Assembly (NCBI GenBank): GCA_022828595.1
Contig: JAKGHH010000001.1
Span: 123,702,999-123,766,998 of the forward strand
Origin: Nelumbo lutea
Taxonomy: Eukaryota; Streptophyta; Magnoliopsida; Proteales; Nelumbonaceae
DNA length: 64,000 bases
Direction: 5' to 3'
Positions 22,687 through 33,578 of the stretch are shown here, piece by piece (the first letter of the stretch is position 1; the number at the start of each line of letters is the position of its first letter). The notes below the pieces were generated by a model that saw nothing but the letters and a program-made list of their open reading frames with translations, was not told where the DNA came from and did not search any database. Both the position numbers and the translations under genes were made by a program.

Positions 22687-23170
22687 CAGCCTCTATGCTT
22701 TGACCTGCGTAAGAAATCCCATTGGTCATGCCAACCCCTATGATTTGACCCGTGTTAGAAAATCTATTGGTCATGTCAGTCATTATGCTTTGACTTGTGT
22801 CAGAAATCCCGTTGGCCATGTCAACCTCTATGCTTTGACCTGCATTAGAAATTTCGTTGCTCATGTCTGCCTCTATGCTTTGACCCACATTAGAAAATCT
22901 CATTGGTCATGTTTGCCTCTATTCTTTGACCCGCGTCAAAAATTTCATCGTTCATGTTAGCCTTTATGCTTTGACCCATGTCAGAAATCCATTGGTCATG
23001 CTAGTTATGTCAGCCTCTATGCTTTGACCCACGTCACAAAATCCTGTTGGTCAGGTCAACCTCTATGCTTTGACCCATGTCAGAAAGTTCCGTTGGTCAT
23101 GTCAGCCTCTATGCTTTGACCCGTATTAGAAATCCCATTTGTAAGTGTTCTTGCTTTGACCCACAATAGT

Positions 23171-23640
23171 ATTTCAATTGAGTAAATAGAGACGATATAA
23201 ATGAAAAAAAATAGAGAAAAGAGAAAGAAAAGAAAAAAAAAACAAAATAGAAAAGAAAAGAAAAAAAGAAGGGACAATGATGGTTCAACCCAGGGTCAAA
23301 ATTTTTAAGCCCAAAGTACAATTGGGGTAGGTGCCAACTCGAAATGAATGCCAATTCACGAGCGGGCATTGGTGTATAGAGTGGGGGTATTTGAAATTTT
23401 GAGTGTTTATAGGTTTGCAATGGAATTCATAAATCTACAATGGGCCTTTCCATACTTTTCCCAAAAAAGAAATAATGAAATGAAGGATAAGTAATGTCTA
23501 AAACTCGAGAACAATTATTTCACATTGTGCTATGTCAAAAAGCAGTTATGGCATATCAATTTTAGGATCCCTATTAAAACTTGAAGTATGTTATTAAAAT
23601 CTTTCAAAATGTTCTAAAAAAACTAAATAACATTTGTTGG
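23171..23640 (+). other. Non-coding spacer between the two tandem arrays
   Basis: An A-rich stretch (23,200-23,270) is followed by text (AGCCCAAAGTACAATTGGGG, then GCCAACTCGAAATGAATGCC) that I associate with the 3' part of Ogre/Tat elements. No gene. Confidence 0.45.
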
Positions 23641-23977
23641 TGTTTTGTGATTGTGCTTTGCAAGAAGTTTGAACCTTTTGTCCTGCCTAGTCTTGCTGAT
23701 TGATCTGTTTATATTTAACATGGATTTCTTACCCTAATTCCGTATGGTTTTTGATACCTAGGAGGGGTTGTTTTTCCAAAAAAAAAAGTAGTAATTAGTT
23801 TTCACATTATGAGTTATTTTGATATGGTTTTCTTACCCTGATTCTATAAGGTTTCTAATACCTAGGAAGGGTCATTTTTGCAAAGAAAAAAAAAGTAGTA
23901 ATCAATTTTCACATTATGAGTTGTTTTGATATGGTTTTCTTACCTTGATTGCATAAGGTTTCTGATACCTAGGAGGG
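23640..23977 (+). repeat. 110-125-bp tandem array, part 1
   Basis: About three units, each centred on the word GATACCTAGGAGGGGTCATTT (near 23,755, 23,866 and 23,963), with TTTTGATATGGTTTTCTTACC upstream of it. The third unit is cut at 23,977 by the hAT-like element carrying the cullin fragment. Confidence 0.8.
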
Positions 23978-25261
23978 TAGGCCTGTAAACAGTATTTGAA
24001 AATCTGAATTCGAATCCGAGATTCAGCATAATCGAATCGAATCGAATTTGGATAATTTGAATTGGACATTTAGTTGAATTCGGATATACATTGATCCGAT
24101 CTGATAAATATCCAAACCAATTATATATATATATATAACTAAAAAAGTTTAAAAAAGGAAAATAAGAAATTGAGAAATGAGTTCGAAATCAAGTTTTGAG
24201 TCTTTTGACTTTCGAACCTTACCTCTCTCCAGTCTCCACTCTCCATCAAGTTTCAAACCCTAACCCTAAGTTCCTAGCCCTCCGTCCCTCCCTTCGCGCT
24301 GAACACTGCCCGAACAACCACCATCACCTGTCATAGCCCCTCATCCTCCGCTGCTCCATCTAGTCATCTCTCATTTAGTCGCCTGTCATCTTTCCTCTAT
24401 CTCTCTTCTCTTATTGAGACAGTGACTCAACATCGTCACCATCCAAGCAACCACCATCACCAACGAGAGTGTCAATGATAGCGGTCGAGCACCGTTCACT
24501 AGCCACTACCATCTCCTTCGTTGCTGCTCAAGCTCAAGCTCAATGCCTCAAGGCCCTCAACCATCCAGCATCACTGGCCATTGTGCTACAATAGTCCATA
24601 TGAGGTTGAGTTGGATTTTGGTGGGTATTTTCCTTATTGATATGTTTGCATACAATAAATAACACAATAGATTTTTTATGAAGATAATATGTTAAAGCAA
24701 TGGTCAAGGTTATATTCTTATCTAGTTATTCAAAAAATATATACCCATTTGGGAGGGCTATCCAGAGTTGCATGGAAAGTAGTTTGAGCAATGTTTGGTG
24801 AGAACAAAGAAATTTGGCCACATTTTGTTATTTACAGATAGCTCTGATATGATTTAAGCATTTATGTCAAAGATTGTATACTTAATAGAGAATTGAAAAA
24901 TTAATACTTGAAGTTCATAATTTGTAACTTGTAGTAGTCTGAATGCTTTGCAAATTAAAAGGTTTTCAACTTCTTTTTTGTACTGTATTGTTATCACTTT
25001 TCTCTTAAAATTGTTTAATAAAGGTAATTGAAAGGATAACTCTTTTTATAAATGGTCTACCTTCTTTTTTGTACTAGCAAGTAGCAACAACCTACTTTTG
25101 TTGTTGTGGCCATGTCTCATTCCCCAGAAAAAACAATTTTGTATGATGATTGGTAGAATTTTTTTGAGGAAAATAGTAATAGTTAAAGGTAAGTGGCATT
25201 AATCCTGTAAAAAGATGGTTGGTCCTCTCACCGATCTTGCTACACCCATGTGACTCTGCCA

Positions 25262-25728
25262 TAGGCCTGTTCATGGGTCGGGCTCGGGTCGGGCTTTCAC
25301 TCTGTATTAACAAAATTTTCTAAGGTCCCAGCCCGACCCTCATAAAAAGCCCGGGCCTGGGCCCGAGCCCGAAATTTAGCCCATACTGTTAGTGGTTGAA
25401 TAGAGAGAGAGATTATAAAGAAAAGAATAAAAAATGTGCATATTAAATTATAAATATATATTTTAATAAATATTAAATTATTTATATATTTTATATAATA
25501 TATAAGATACATATTATATATTTTATAAAATATATAATGCTGAGTCGGGCCAAGCAGGGCTCGGGCCAGGCTTTTTTGACAAATCCCAAGCCCAGCCAGA
25601 AACACAATCGGGCTTATTGTGTTAGGCCCGAGGTTAGGCTCGCGGGCCTAATTATATGTCCAAGCCCGACCGGGGTGTGGGCTGGGCCGGGCCGGGCCAT
25701 TGGGCTACCTGACCCACGAATAGGTCTA
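25262..25728. mobile_element. hAT MITE nested in the cullin-carrying element
   Basis: A 467-bp element with ends TAGGCCTGTTCATGGGTCGG and CCGACCCACGAATAGGTCTA-like text, GC-rich GGGCCGGGCC/CGGGCTCGGG subterminal words and an AT-rich core. It is flanked by the exact 8-bp repeat CTCTGCCA at 25,254-25,261 and 25,729-25,736. Confidence 0.85.
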
Positions 25729-25919
25729 CTCTGCCATTATGCTTTAGATTCTTGGTTCAAGCCAAAGGTGGCTCATTTTCGAGGAAATCATTTCTTTTTT
25801 GATCTATGTTAATGTATGCTATTATATCAATATTTAGCTATTTTTTTAATAAAGTTAAATATTTGAAATACTATGGGCAATAAGTTAGCTAATTGAAACC
25901 ATTTTTCTTTTCATTTTAG

Positions 25920-26446
25920 ATTGAACAAGAGTTGGAAGGTGGGCAGATTGATTTAGGGGTTTCAAGGATTGAACTATATGAGAATGACTTTGAAGTATAC
26001 ATGCTTGAAAATACATTTGCTTACTACTCTAGAAAAGCTTTGGACCATATCTTGGTGGATTCTTACCCGGATTATATGCTGATAGCTGGTATTTGTTCTA
26101 TCTCAATGTTAATAATTTCATTATGATATTTTTCAGGTAGGATAATGCTTGAAAACTAAGAAAGAGAGAGTTTCTCATTACCTATGTCCAAGCACTGAAC
26201 CAAAGTTGTTAGAGGTATTTATGTAGTCTTTACTTTCTCATTACCTACTTGAAGATGGTCAAGTTTGTATCTGTATATCAGTGTCATCTTGTAATTGGTG
26301 CAAAGAAAGGTGAAGTCTTTCTCTTTCTATTGAAATTGATTGATCTATTTCTATTTGATATAGGTGAAGGATCTATCAAGGAAATATAACCAAGGATTTG
26401 TCCAACCTTGGTTAAAGATGCAACAGATGAAGCAAGCCACAAAAAG
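25920..26446 (+). pseudogene. Captured CULLIN1-like gene fragment (three exons)
   Basis: Three cullin-like exons sit with their introns. Exon a (25,920-26,088) follows a TTTTAG acceptor. It reads IEQELEGGQID, then ELYENDFEVYMLENTFAYYS, RKALDHIL and DSYPDYMLIA, and ends at a GT donor. This matches the CUL1 block YENDFE...LE.TASYYSRKA...DSCPDYMLKAEE. About 15 residues normally found after the QID motif are missing. Exon b (about 26,137-26,214) reads ECLKTKKERVSHYL and STEPKLLE, with a one-base insertion near its start. Exon c (26,364-26,446) begins VKDLSRKY and ends, in another frame, LVKDATDEASHKK. Cullins are scaffolds of SCF ubiquitin ligases. This copy lacks the N-terminal repeats and the C-terminal ROC-binding domain and cannot act as one. 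A chance match is unlikely, given colinear motifs and matching splice sites. Confidence 0.8.
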
Positions 26447-26616
26447 GTAGGGCAATTACTCTCCTTTTTTTAGTTTTTATGGTAAAATTATTTACTAATT
26501 TGGAAATTGGGTTATTTCAGTTTTAACTTTGTGTTGTATGAAATATAAGACATTAAGGCCGTATTCTTCTATTCTTTAACTTGGTGGACATGTGAATCTA
26601 TGTTAAATCTAATGCT

Positions 26617-26620
<4 letters not shown>

Positions 26621-26674
<54 letters not shown>
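26621..26674. repeat. (TA)n(TG)n compound microsatellite
   Basis: About 10 TA units run directly into about 17 TG units, just after the cullin fragment. Confidence 0.95.
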
Positions 26675-26675
<1 letters not shown>

Positions 26676-27318
26676 ATAGATTTTCTCTCTCTTAACTTTG
26701 TTGTACTTTTAAAATCAGTGTTTATAAGTTTATTCCATCATTATGAAAGAAAGGTTAAATGGAATAACCACCACCCCCACCCCCCAAAAAAAAAAGAAAA
26801 GAAAAAGAAAAATAAAAGGATAAGTTAAACCAAAGAACCCATTTCAGTTATAAAAATAAATTACTTGTGACTACCTTTCTTGTTAATAACTCCCATAGCA
26901 CAATTCCAAAACGAAAACCATCAGCCTTGTGGTCATATGGCTTATGTTTTATTACCTTCAATAAACAAGAAAACTAGAACCATGCAAATTTTGTGAGGTT
27001 TAATTATAAATAAACAAGAAAACTAGAATCATGTATTAGAGCAAAATTAGAAGTTTAGAACCAATTAAATTTCAAAATTTGTCTATTGTAAAATAGTTGA
27101 TCAAATTGAACTCAAATCTATTCAAATTCATTTTCAAAAAGTCAACTAGTCGAATTCGAATTGAATCGAATATTTGATTTAATAATCAAAATTGAATTCG
27201 AATTGAAATATTTGATATCTACCGAATATCGACTCGAATTCTGATATTAATATTTATAGTCGATTTGGAATTCGAATCTAGCTTGATTCGATTCAAGTTC
27301 GACCCATTTACAGGCTTA

Positions 27319-28247
27319 CAGGAGGGGTCGTATTTCCAAAAAAAATGGTAATTAGTTTTCACATTATGAGTTGTTTTGATATGGTTTTCTTACCCTAATT
27401 CCACAAGGTTTTTGATACCTAGGAGGGGTCATTTTTCCAAAAAAAAAAGTAGTATTCAGTTTTCACATTTTGAGTTGTGTTGATATGGTTTTCTTAGTGA
27501 TAAGTTTACCCTGATTTCATAAAGTTTCAGATACCTAGGAGGGGTCATTTTTTCAAAGCAAAAGAAAAAAAAGAGAAAAAAGTAATCAATTTTCACGTTA
27601 TGTGTTGTTTATGATATGATTTTCTTTGCGGCAAGTTTACCCTGATCTCGTAAGGTTTCTGATATTTAAGAGGGGTCGCTTTTCCAAAAAGTAAGTAGCT
27701 CTCACATTATGAATTGTTTTTTATATGTTTTTCTTTACGACAAAGGTGCTTTGATTCCGTAAGGTTTCTGATACCTTGGAGGAGTCACTTTGTCAAAAGT
27801 AATTGGTTCTCACATGATATGTTGCTTTCATTGTTGTTTTGTATGTGTTTGCTTTTCTTACGACAAATGTTCCCTAATTACATAAGGTTTCTAATGCCTA
27901 GGAGGGGTTACTTTGCCAGAAGTAATTGGTTCTCACATGATAAGTTGCTTTTATCATTGTTTTGTACGTGTTTGCTTTTCTTACGACAAATGTTCCCTAA
28001 TTACATAAGGTTTCTAATGCCTAGGAGGGGTCGCTTTGCTAGAAGTAATTGGTTCTCACATGATAAGATGCTTTCATCATTGTTTTGTACATGTTTGCTT
28101 TTCTTTACGACAAATGTGCCCTAATTCCATAAGGTTTCTAATACCTTAGAGGGGTCATTTTGCCAAAAGTAATTAGTTCTCACATGAAAAGTTTCATTCA
28201 TTGTTGTTTTCTACGTGTTTGCTTTTCTTTACGACAAATGTGCCTAA
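27319..28247 (+). repeat. 110-125-bp tandem array, part 2
   Basis: About seven units, with the core word near 27,416, 27,532, 27,660, 27,772, 27,893, 28,015 and 28,140. The later units settle on a 121-125-bp period and one subset has a 123-bp (41-codon) period, so a long open frame with 41-residue repeats arises by chance. The array is cut at 28,247 by an LTR element. Confidence 0.85.
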
Positions 28248-31200
28248 TGTATCCAGAAGCGTGTCATTAACCACTTTAGAACACTAGTTTTGATATTTGT
28301 AAGTTCTCCAATTCTTACAATAACTACAAACACAATTAGTGGTGAGAAAGAAGTCGTATCCACAGGGAAGCAAGGGAAAAATCACTATGTATTTTAATCT
28401 AGACAAATTAACACGATGGGAAGTTGCAGAAACACAAAACTTTAATTAATTAAACTAGAATCCATTAAAATAATATTCTAACAATGCTGAAAGTGAAAAG
28501 TTAAGAAAAATAAATAAATAACAGAAATAAATAAATAAAAGAAACTAAATGAAAAGTCTGCAACTTGGTCAGAGGTAGCAGCCTCCGGATCTCTCCTTTG
28601 ACCTTCGAACTCCTTGAGCTAGGCCGTCTATCTTACCTGGCCAAATCCTAGATCTACAGAAAAGAAAACAAAAATTAAACTAGATAAAAGTAAATTGCAG
28701 AAAGGAAAAATGATAACTGGAAATTAATAACAGAAATTAAATCTAAATGAAAGTAAACTGGTTGAGATCTGAATACAGGGGTGGCAGTAATGGCTTGACG
28801 AACTACAAGCAGGAAGCCCTCCTCTTGCCTAGGCATTCTCCTTTTCCTCTACCCTTGAACTTCTCAAAATCAACCTTTCATCTTACTTGGGGGCAGAATC
28901 CAATCCTTCTTAGGAGCCCTTGGGTCCCTTTTATAGAGAAGGGTGGATACAACTGTGATTAGAGAGAAAGAGGAGGGCAACAACAAGGTTTTAGCAAAGA
29001 TATGGGCGCCCTAGGGTTTAGAATGAAGGGTTAGGATGGTTCTAAGGTGATCCTAAGGTTGAGAAGAAAATGAGAGGGTGCCCAATATTATGTAGGGCTT
29101 AGATTTTGGCACCCAAAGATGGATGGTGGAGATTGAGGTGCCTAGGGTTGAAAGGTGGAGATTAAAAGGAGTGGGTGACGCCCTAGAATGGAATCGAGGA
29201 GAGGGATGTTAAATTGGACTTGTTTGAATAATTCCCTGATCTCTTTGTTTGGACCATCCCATTAATCTTATTTAGTTGTTGAGACACATGGTTACAATCT
29301 ATTTGTGGCTCAGGTGGGAAGTAGTTTCTCATTCCACAAACTCTGGCCATTGAATTCATTTTATTTTATATTGTTCCCCCCTTTTCTTCTTTTTTTTTGA
29401 AATTTGAAATTTAAATTCTATAATTTAAACTCAATTTTGATTTTTTTAAATTTTTTATTTTCTCTTTTACTTTTGATTTTTTTGATTTTTATTTGAAATT
29501 TAAATTCAATTTTAAATTTATTTTTTATTTTTTAATTTTCTCTTTCTTTTGAAATTTGAAATTTAAATTCAAATTCAGATTTTGAAATTTAAATTCAAAT
29601 TTGAATTTTTAAAATTAAAAGAAATACAAGCAATTCACTTGGAATTACACCACTTCCTTTGGTTAGCCAAGTAAGAGGTGGGGATGTGAGAGGATCTCCT
29701 TGCTCTCGCAAGGACCTAATTAAGTAACCAAGAAACCCACTTAGGCTTATCTGTTTAACCTCTTTCCTTAGACACTAACAGCCGGTTATGGAAAGTAATC
29801 ACAAACTTCCCTAAAATTCAGCACACCTTTTAACCAAATGTGGGGCTCCCTAAAGGATCTTTTTATTAGTATTTTAAAATAGGGTTTAGGGTGAACCGCA
29901 CATGAAGGATGGTGATTTTTGGGCCAAGGAAGGGTGATGAAATCCCCACCCTATCTTATTTAAATTGGACTGCCCTTAAATGGATTAACGGAAAGAAAAC
30001 AAAATAAACAAAGCAAATGCAACTAATTACATGAACAATTATTTCTAATATGCAATTCAGCAATTTAACATAAAATAATAAAACAAACTAATTAAGCAAA
30101 AGGAGCAATTAAAATAATAAAAAGAAAACCTAACACATTCACAAATAACTAATTAAGCAAAAGGAACAATTAATCCTAAATGATTCATGCTCTAGCATAT
30201 CAAACCCTAAATGTTGGAATGCAAATGAAAAACTTTTTAAAATATTAATTAATTTTTTTTATTTTTATTTTATCTATTTTTTTATTTATATTATTTATTT
30301 ATTTATTTTTGAAATTCGAAATTTGAAGTTTAAATTTTGAAATTTAAAATTCAAATTCAAATTCAAATTTAAATTTAAATTCAGATTTGAAATTTAAACT
30401 CAAATTCGAAAATTTGAACAATTTCCTATTTAACAATTAAATAACTAATTAAATTGCAACTAAATAAAGCAACAAATAATTATTGTAAATAGAAAATAAA
30501 AAATTAATTGTGCTAAAAATAAATTAACAACTACCAAAATAAATTCTAACAAGAAAAAAATTAGCTACTCAAAAGATGAAATCGAAAATACAAAAAAGAA
30601 AGATTATGCGACAATAAAAAAATAAAATAAAATAAACAAAAAAACCTAATAAAACAGAAATTTGAACATGAAATTAAAATAAAGAAAAAAAATAGATCTA
30701 GAAACAAAATGAAAGAAAAATAATACTAAAACAAATATAAATCGGATCTTGAAAAAAACTAATTAAAAATTAAAAAAATCACTATTCTACCAAAAAAAGA
30801 GTTCGAAAATAAAAATAAAAAAATTCAAGACTAAATTAGGACGACTACACTTGAAATGCAATCTAATTTCTCTTCTCTTCTCTTTTCTTTAGTAGTCCGG
30901 CAATGATCCTGTACCCCACCTTTTGTTATCACATCTTGCAAAATCAAAGAGAAATAAGAATTAAAATGAGATTGCAGATCAAGTAATCAAACGAAAAAAA
31001 AAAAATAATGAAACAGATCCAGACAAAGTAAATAAATAATTTTTTCCATTGCTTCTCCGGCAACGGCGCCAAAAACTTGGTGCACCCGGAAGCGTGTCGT
31101 TAACCACTTCGGAACACCACTTTTAATATTTGTAAGTTCTTTGATTCTCACAATAACTACAAATGTAGTTAGTGGTGAGAAAGGTGTCGTATCTACACGG

Positions 31201-32305
31201 AAGCAAGGAAAAAATCACTACATACTTTAATTCGGACAAAATAACACGATAGGAAGTTGTAAAAATACAAAACTTTAATTAATTAAACTGGAATCCATTA
31301 GAATAATATTCTAACATTGCTGAAAGTGAAAAGTTAGAAAAATAAATATATAATAGAAATAAATGAATAAAAGAAACTAAATGAAAAGGTGGTAGTAGTG
31401 GTTAGGCAAACTACAAGCAGGAACCCCTCCTCTTGCTTGGGCGTTCTCCTCTTCCTCTACCCTTGAACTTCTCAAGATCAGCCTTCCGTCTTACTTGGGG
31501 GTAGAATCCAACCCCTTCTCAGAAGCCCTTAGGTCCATTTTACAAAAAAGGGTGGATACAACTAGAATTAGAGAGAAAGAGGGGGCGACAACTGGGTTTT
31601 AGCAAAAATATGAGCATCCTAGGGTTTAGAATGAAGGGTTAGGATGATTCTAAGTTGATCCTAGGGCTGAGAAATAAGGGGAGGGTGCCCAATATTATGT
31701 AGGGCTGAGATTTGGGCACCTAGAAATGGATGGTGGAGATTGAGGCGCCTAGGGTTGAAAGGTGGAGATTAAAAGGAGTGGGTGGCACCCTAGAATGGAA
31801 TAGAGGGTTGGGATTTAGTGGCTATGGGATGAATGGTGAGGATTAGAAGGTAGGTGGTGCCCTAGGGTTAAAAATCTAAAAAGAGGGTGCCCTAGAATGA
31901 ATGGTGGAGATTAGAAGGGATGGAAGGTGGAGATTTAGCAAGTAGGGGCGGCTAGAATTTGTTAAGGATGAAAAGAATGAGTTAGAAGGCGTCCTAGAGT
32001 TTGCTAAGGAAAGGGGAGTATGTTAATACAATAGAGGGGGCGCCATTTTGGGTTTAGCAGATAGGAAGCACCCTCATGTGCTCAGTTTTTCACAAAAACA
32101 CCCCTCTCTCAGTTGGATTTCTCACCAGCTTCCCAAAAACTACAGTTCAACCATGAAATTTCCCTAGTTTTCCATAAGATTTGCTCAGAGACACTCAGAG
32201 GTCACAATATTAAATTTAATTGGGAAGATGACACATTTTGACTATTCTAAAGCCAAAAATACCCCTGAAATGATGCCCTTAAGGCATCAAAATACAAAGT
32301 TTTCA
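28248..32305 (-). mobile_element. Non-coding LTR retrotransposon, minus strand
   Basis: Two LTR copies in the same orientation, 28,248-about 29,215 and 31,081-32,305, share long colinear text (for example CGTGTCATTAACCACTT / CGTGTCGTTAACCACTT and the TCTACCCTTGAACTTCTCAA block). Just inside the right-hand copy, 31,061-31,080 is the complement of CCAAGTTTTTGGCGCCGTTG, the primer-binding-site text of many plant Ty3/gypsy elements. The element therefore runs right to left: 5' LTR at 31,081-32,305, 3' LTR at the left, lacking about 250 bp of its start. The interior (29,216-31,060) is AT-rich with runs of AAATTTGAAATTTAAATTC words and codes for nothing. It sits in the tandem array; flanks TGCCTAA and TGCCCTTA suggest an imperfect target duplication. 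Confidence 0.75.
31061..31080 (-). promoter_or_regulatory. Primer-binding site of the minus-strand LTR element
   Basis: CAACGGCGCCAAAAACTTGG, read on the minus strand, abuts the LTR end (GGGTGCA). The same core, TTTTGGCGCCGTTGCC, follows the 5' LTR of the Athila-like element at about 36,690. Confidence 0.7.
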
Positions 32306-32480
32306 ATGCCCTTATTTCGTAAGGTTTCTGATACCCATGAGGGATCACTTTACCAAAAGTAATTGGTTTTCACATGATAAGTTTCTTTCGTCACTGTTTT
32401 CTATTTATTTTCTTTCTTTTATGACAAATATACCTTGATTCCGAAGATTCCTGATACCTAGGAGAGATCACTTTACTAAG
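32306..32480 (+). repeat. 110-125-bp tandem array, part 3
   Basis: The last two units (core word near 32,330 and 32,454), continuing the array after the LTR insertion. The final unit is duplicated again near 33,026 as part of a 571-bp tandem duplication. Confidence 0.75.
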
Positions 32481-33578
32481 AATAAAACAGACTGAACATG
32501 ATGAAACGATTATTACATGGGAACTCCTTTTCACCTATCCACTCATTTTAACCCCCCTTTCTCGTCTTGCCCCTCTTCTAAGCCTATCCTTCGTAAAAAT
32601 CTCTATGTGCTTGTTTTAGTCTTTGTTGTTTCATATTTTCCTACCTCACAACAAAGAGGGTCAGTTGTCAACACTCAATTTTTGCTTGATCCAACTCCTA
32701 AACTTCCAATTTACCCCAGATGCCCGACCAAACACTCCCGATCTCTCCAAAACACCCCAAAACCTAAAAATCCCAACTTTTAGTCCCAGAGCCCCTAAAT
32801 GCACCATTAAATCTATCCAATACCAATCTTATTGCCCCGATTAATCTCCGTCTACACTTTTACCCTCAGATCAGAAACCACCATTAGACTTAAAACCTCT
32901 CAAAATACCTACCCATAAAATTGTAGCTAAATATTCCTCCATTTATCCCTTCATGAAGCAAAAATTCCATTCCGATGCCTCTCGTTAGCCTAAACACTCG
33001 GAACCCAGATTCCGAAGATTCCTGATACCTAGGAGAGATCACTTTACCAAGAATAAAATAGACTGAACATGATGAAATGATTACTACATGGGAACTCCTT
33101 TTCACCTATCCACTCATTTTAACCCCCCTTTCTCGTCTTGCCCCTCTTCTAAGCCTATCCTTCGTAAAAATCTCTATGTGCTTGTTTTAGTCTTTGTTGT
33201 TTCATATTTTCCTACCTCACAACAAAGAGGGTCATTTGTCAACACTCAATTTTTGCTTGATCCACCTCCTAAATTTCTAATTTACCCCAGACGCCCGATC
33301 AAACACTCCCGATCTCTCCAAAACACCCCAAAACCTAAAAATCCCAACTTTTAGTCCCAAAGCCCCTAAATGCACCATTAAATCTATGCAATACCAATCC
33401 TATTGCCCCGATTAACCCCCGTCTACACTTTTACCCTCAGATTAGAAACCACCATTAGACTTAAAACCTCTCAAAATACCTACCCATAAAATTGTAGCTA
33501 AATATTCCTCCATTTATCCCTTCATGAAGCAAAAATTCCATTCCGATGCCTCTCGTTAGCCTAAACACTCGGAACCCA
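32437..33578 (+). repeat. 571-bp tandem duplication across array end and LTR start
   Basis: Copy 1 is 32,437-33,007 and copy 2 is 33,008-33,578. They are nearly identical. Each contains the last array unit, a spacer with the probable polypurine region (ACAACAAAGAGGGTCA) and the first ~340 bp of the 3' LTR. The word GATTCC stands at the start of copy 1, at the junction and just after copy 2 (32,437; 33,008; 33,579), which marks the breakpoint as a 6-bp microhomology. Confidence 0.9.

Larger units (their letters stand above)
22056..23170 (+). repeat. 45-bp minisatellite, about 14 units
   Basis: The unit is roughly ATTGGTCATGTCAGCCTCTA followed by TGCTTTGACCCGCGTTAGAAAATCT. I count about 14 diverged units, mostly 44-46 bp, with one of 55 bp near 22,992-23,045. 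Because 45 bp is 15 codons, both strands stay open over several units and read as 15-residue repeats (IGHVSLYALTCIRKS on plus). A MITE splits the fourth unit. It lies inside the Tat/Ogre-like element, before its larger tandem array. Confidence 0.85.
23978..27318. mobile_element. 3.3-kb hAT-like element carrying a captured cullin fragment
   Basis: The left end TAGGCCTGTAAAC and right end TTTACAGGCTTA are imperfect inverted repeats. The flanks TAGGAGGG (23,970-23,977) and CAGGAGGG (27,319-27,326) form an 8-bp duplication with one mismatch. Both lie at the same place in the tandem-repeat unit, so removing the element restores the array. Subterminal regions are dense in GAATTCGAAT-type words on both sides (24,000-24,110; 27,110-27,310), as in hAT elements. 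No transposase domain was recognised. The interior holds a leader-like region at 24,220-24,600, a nested MITE (25,262-25,728) and cullin-like exons (25,920-26,446). It is a non-autonomous element that has captured host sequence. Confidence 0.75.

Noticed and set aside
22046..22960. 15-residue repeat proteins on both strands
   Set aside because: They follow from the 45-bp period of the minisatellite. Openness on both strands at once argues for an accident of unit length.
22056..23170. CRISPR-like array
   Set aside because: The units are contiguous, with no unique spacers, in a plant genome and inside a retrotransposon.
27714..28124. 136-codon open frame with a 41-residue repeat
   Set aside because: It is the 123-bp subset of the tandem array read in frame. 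There is no start context or domain, and the same sequence is plainly non-coding array elsewhere.
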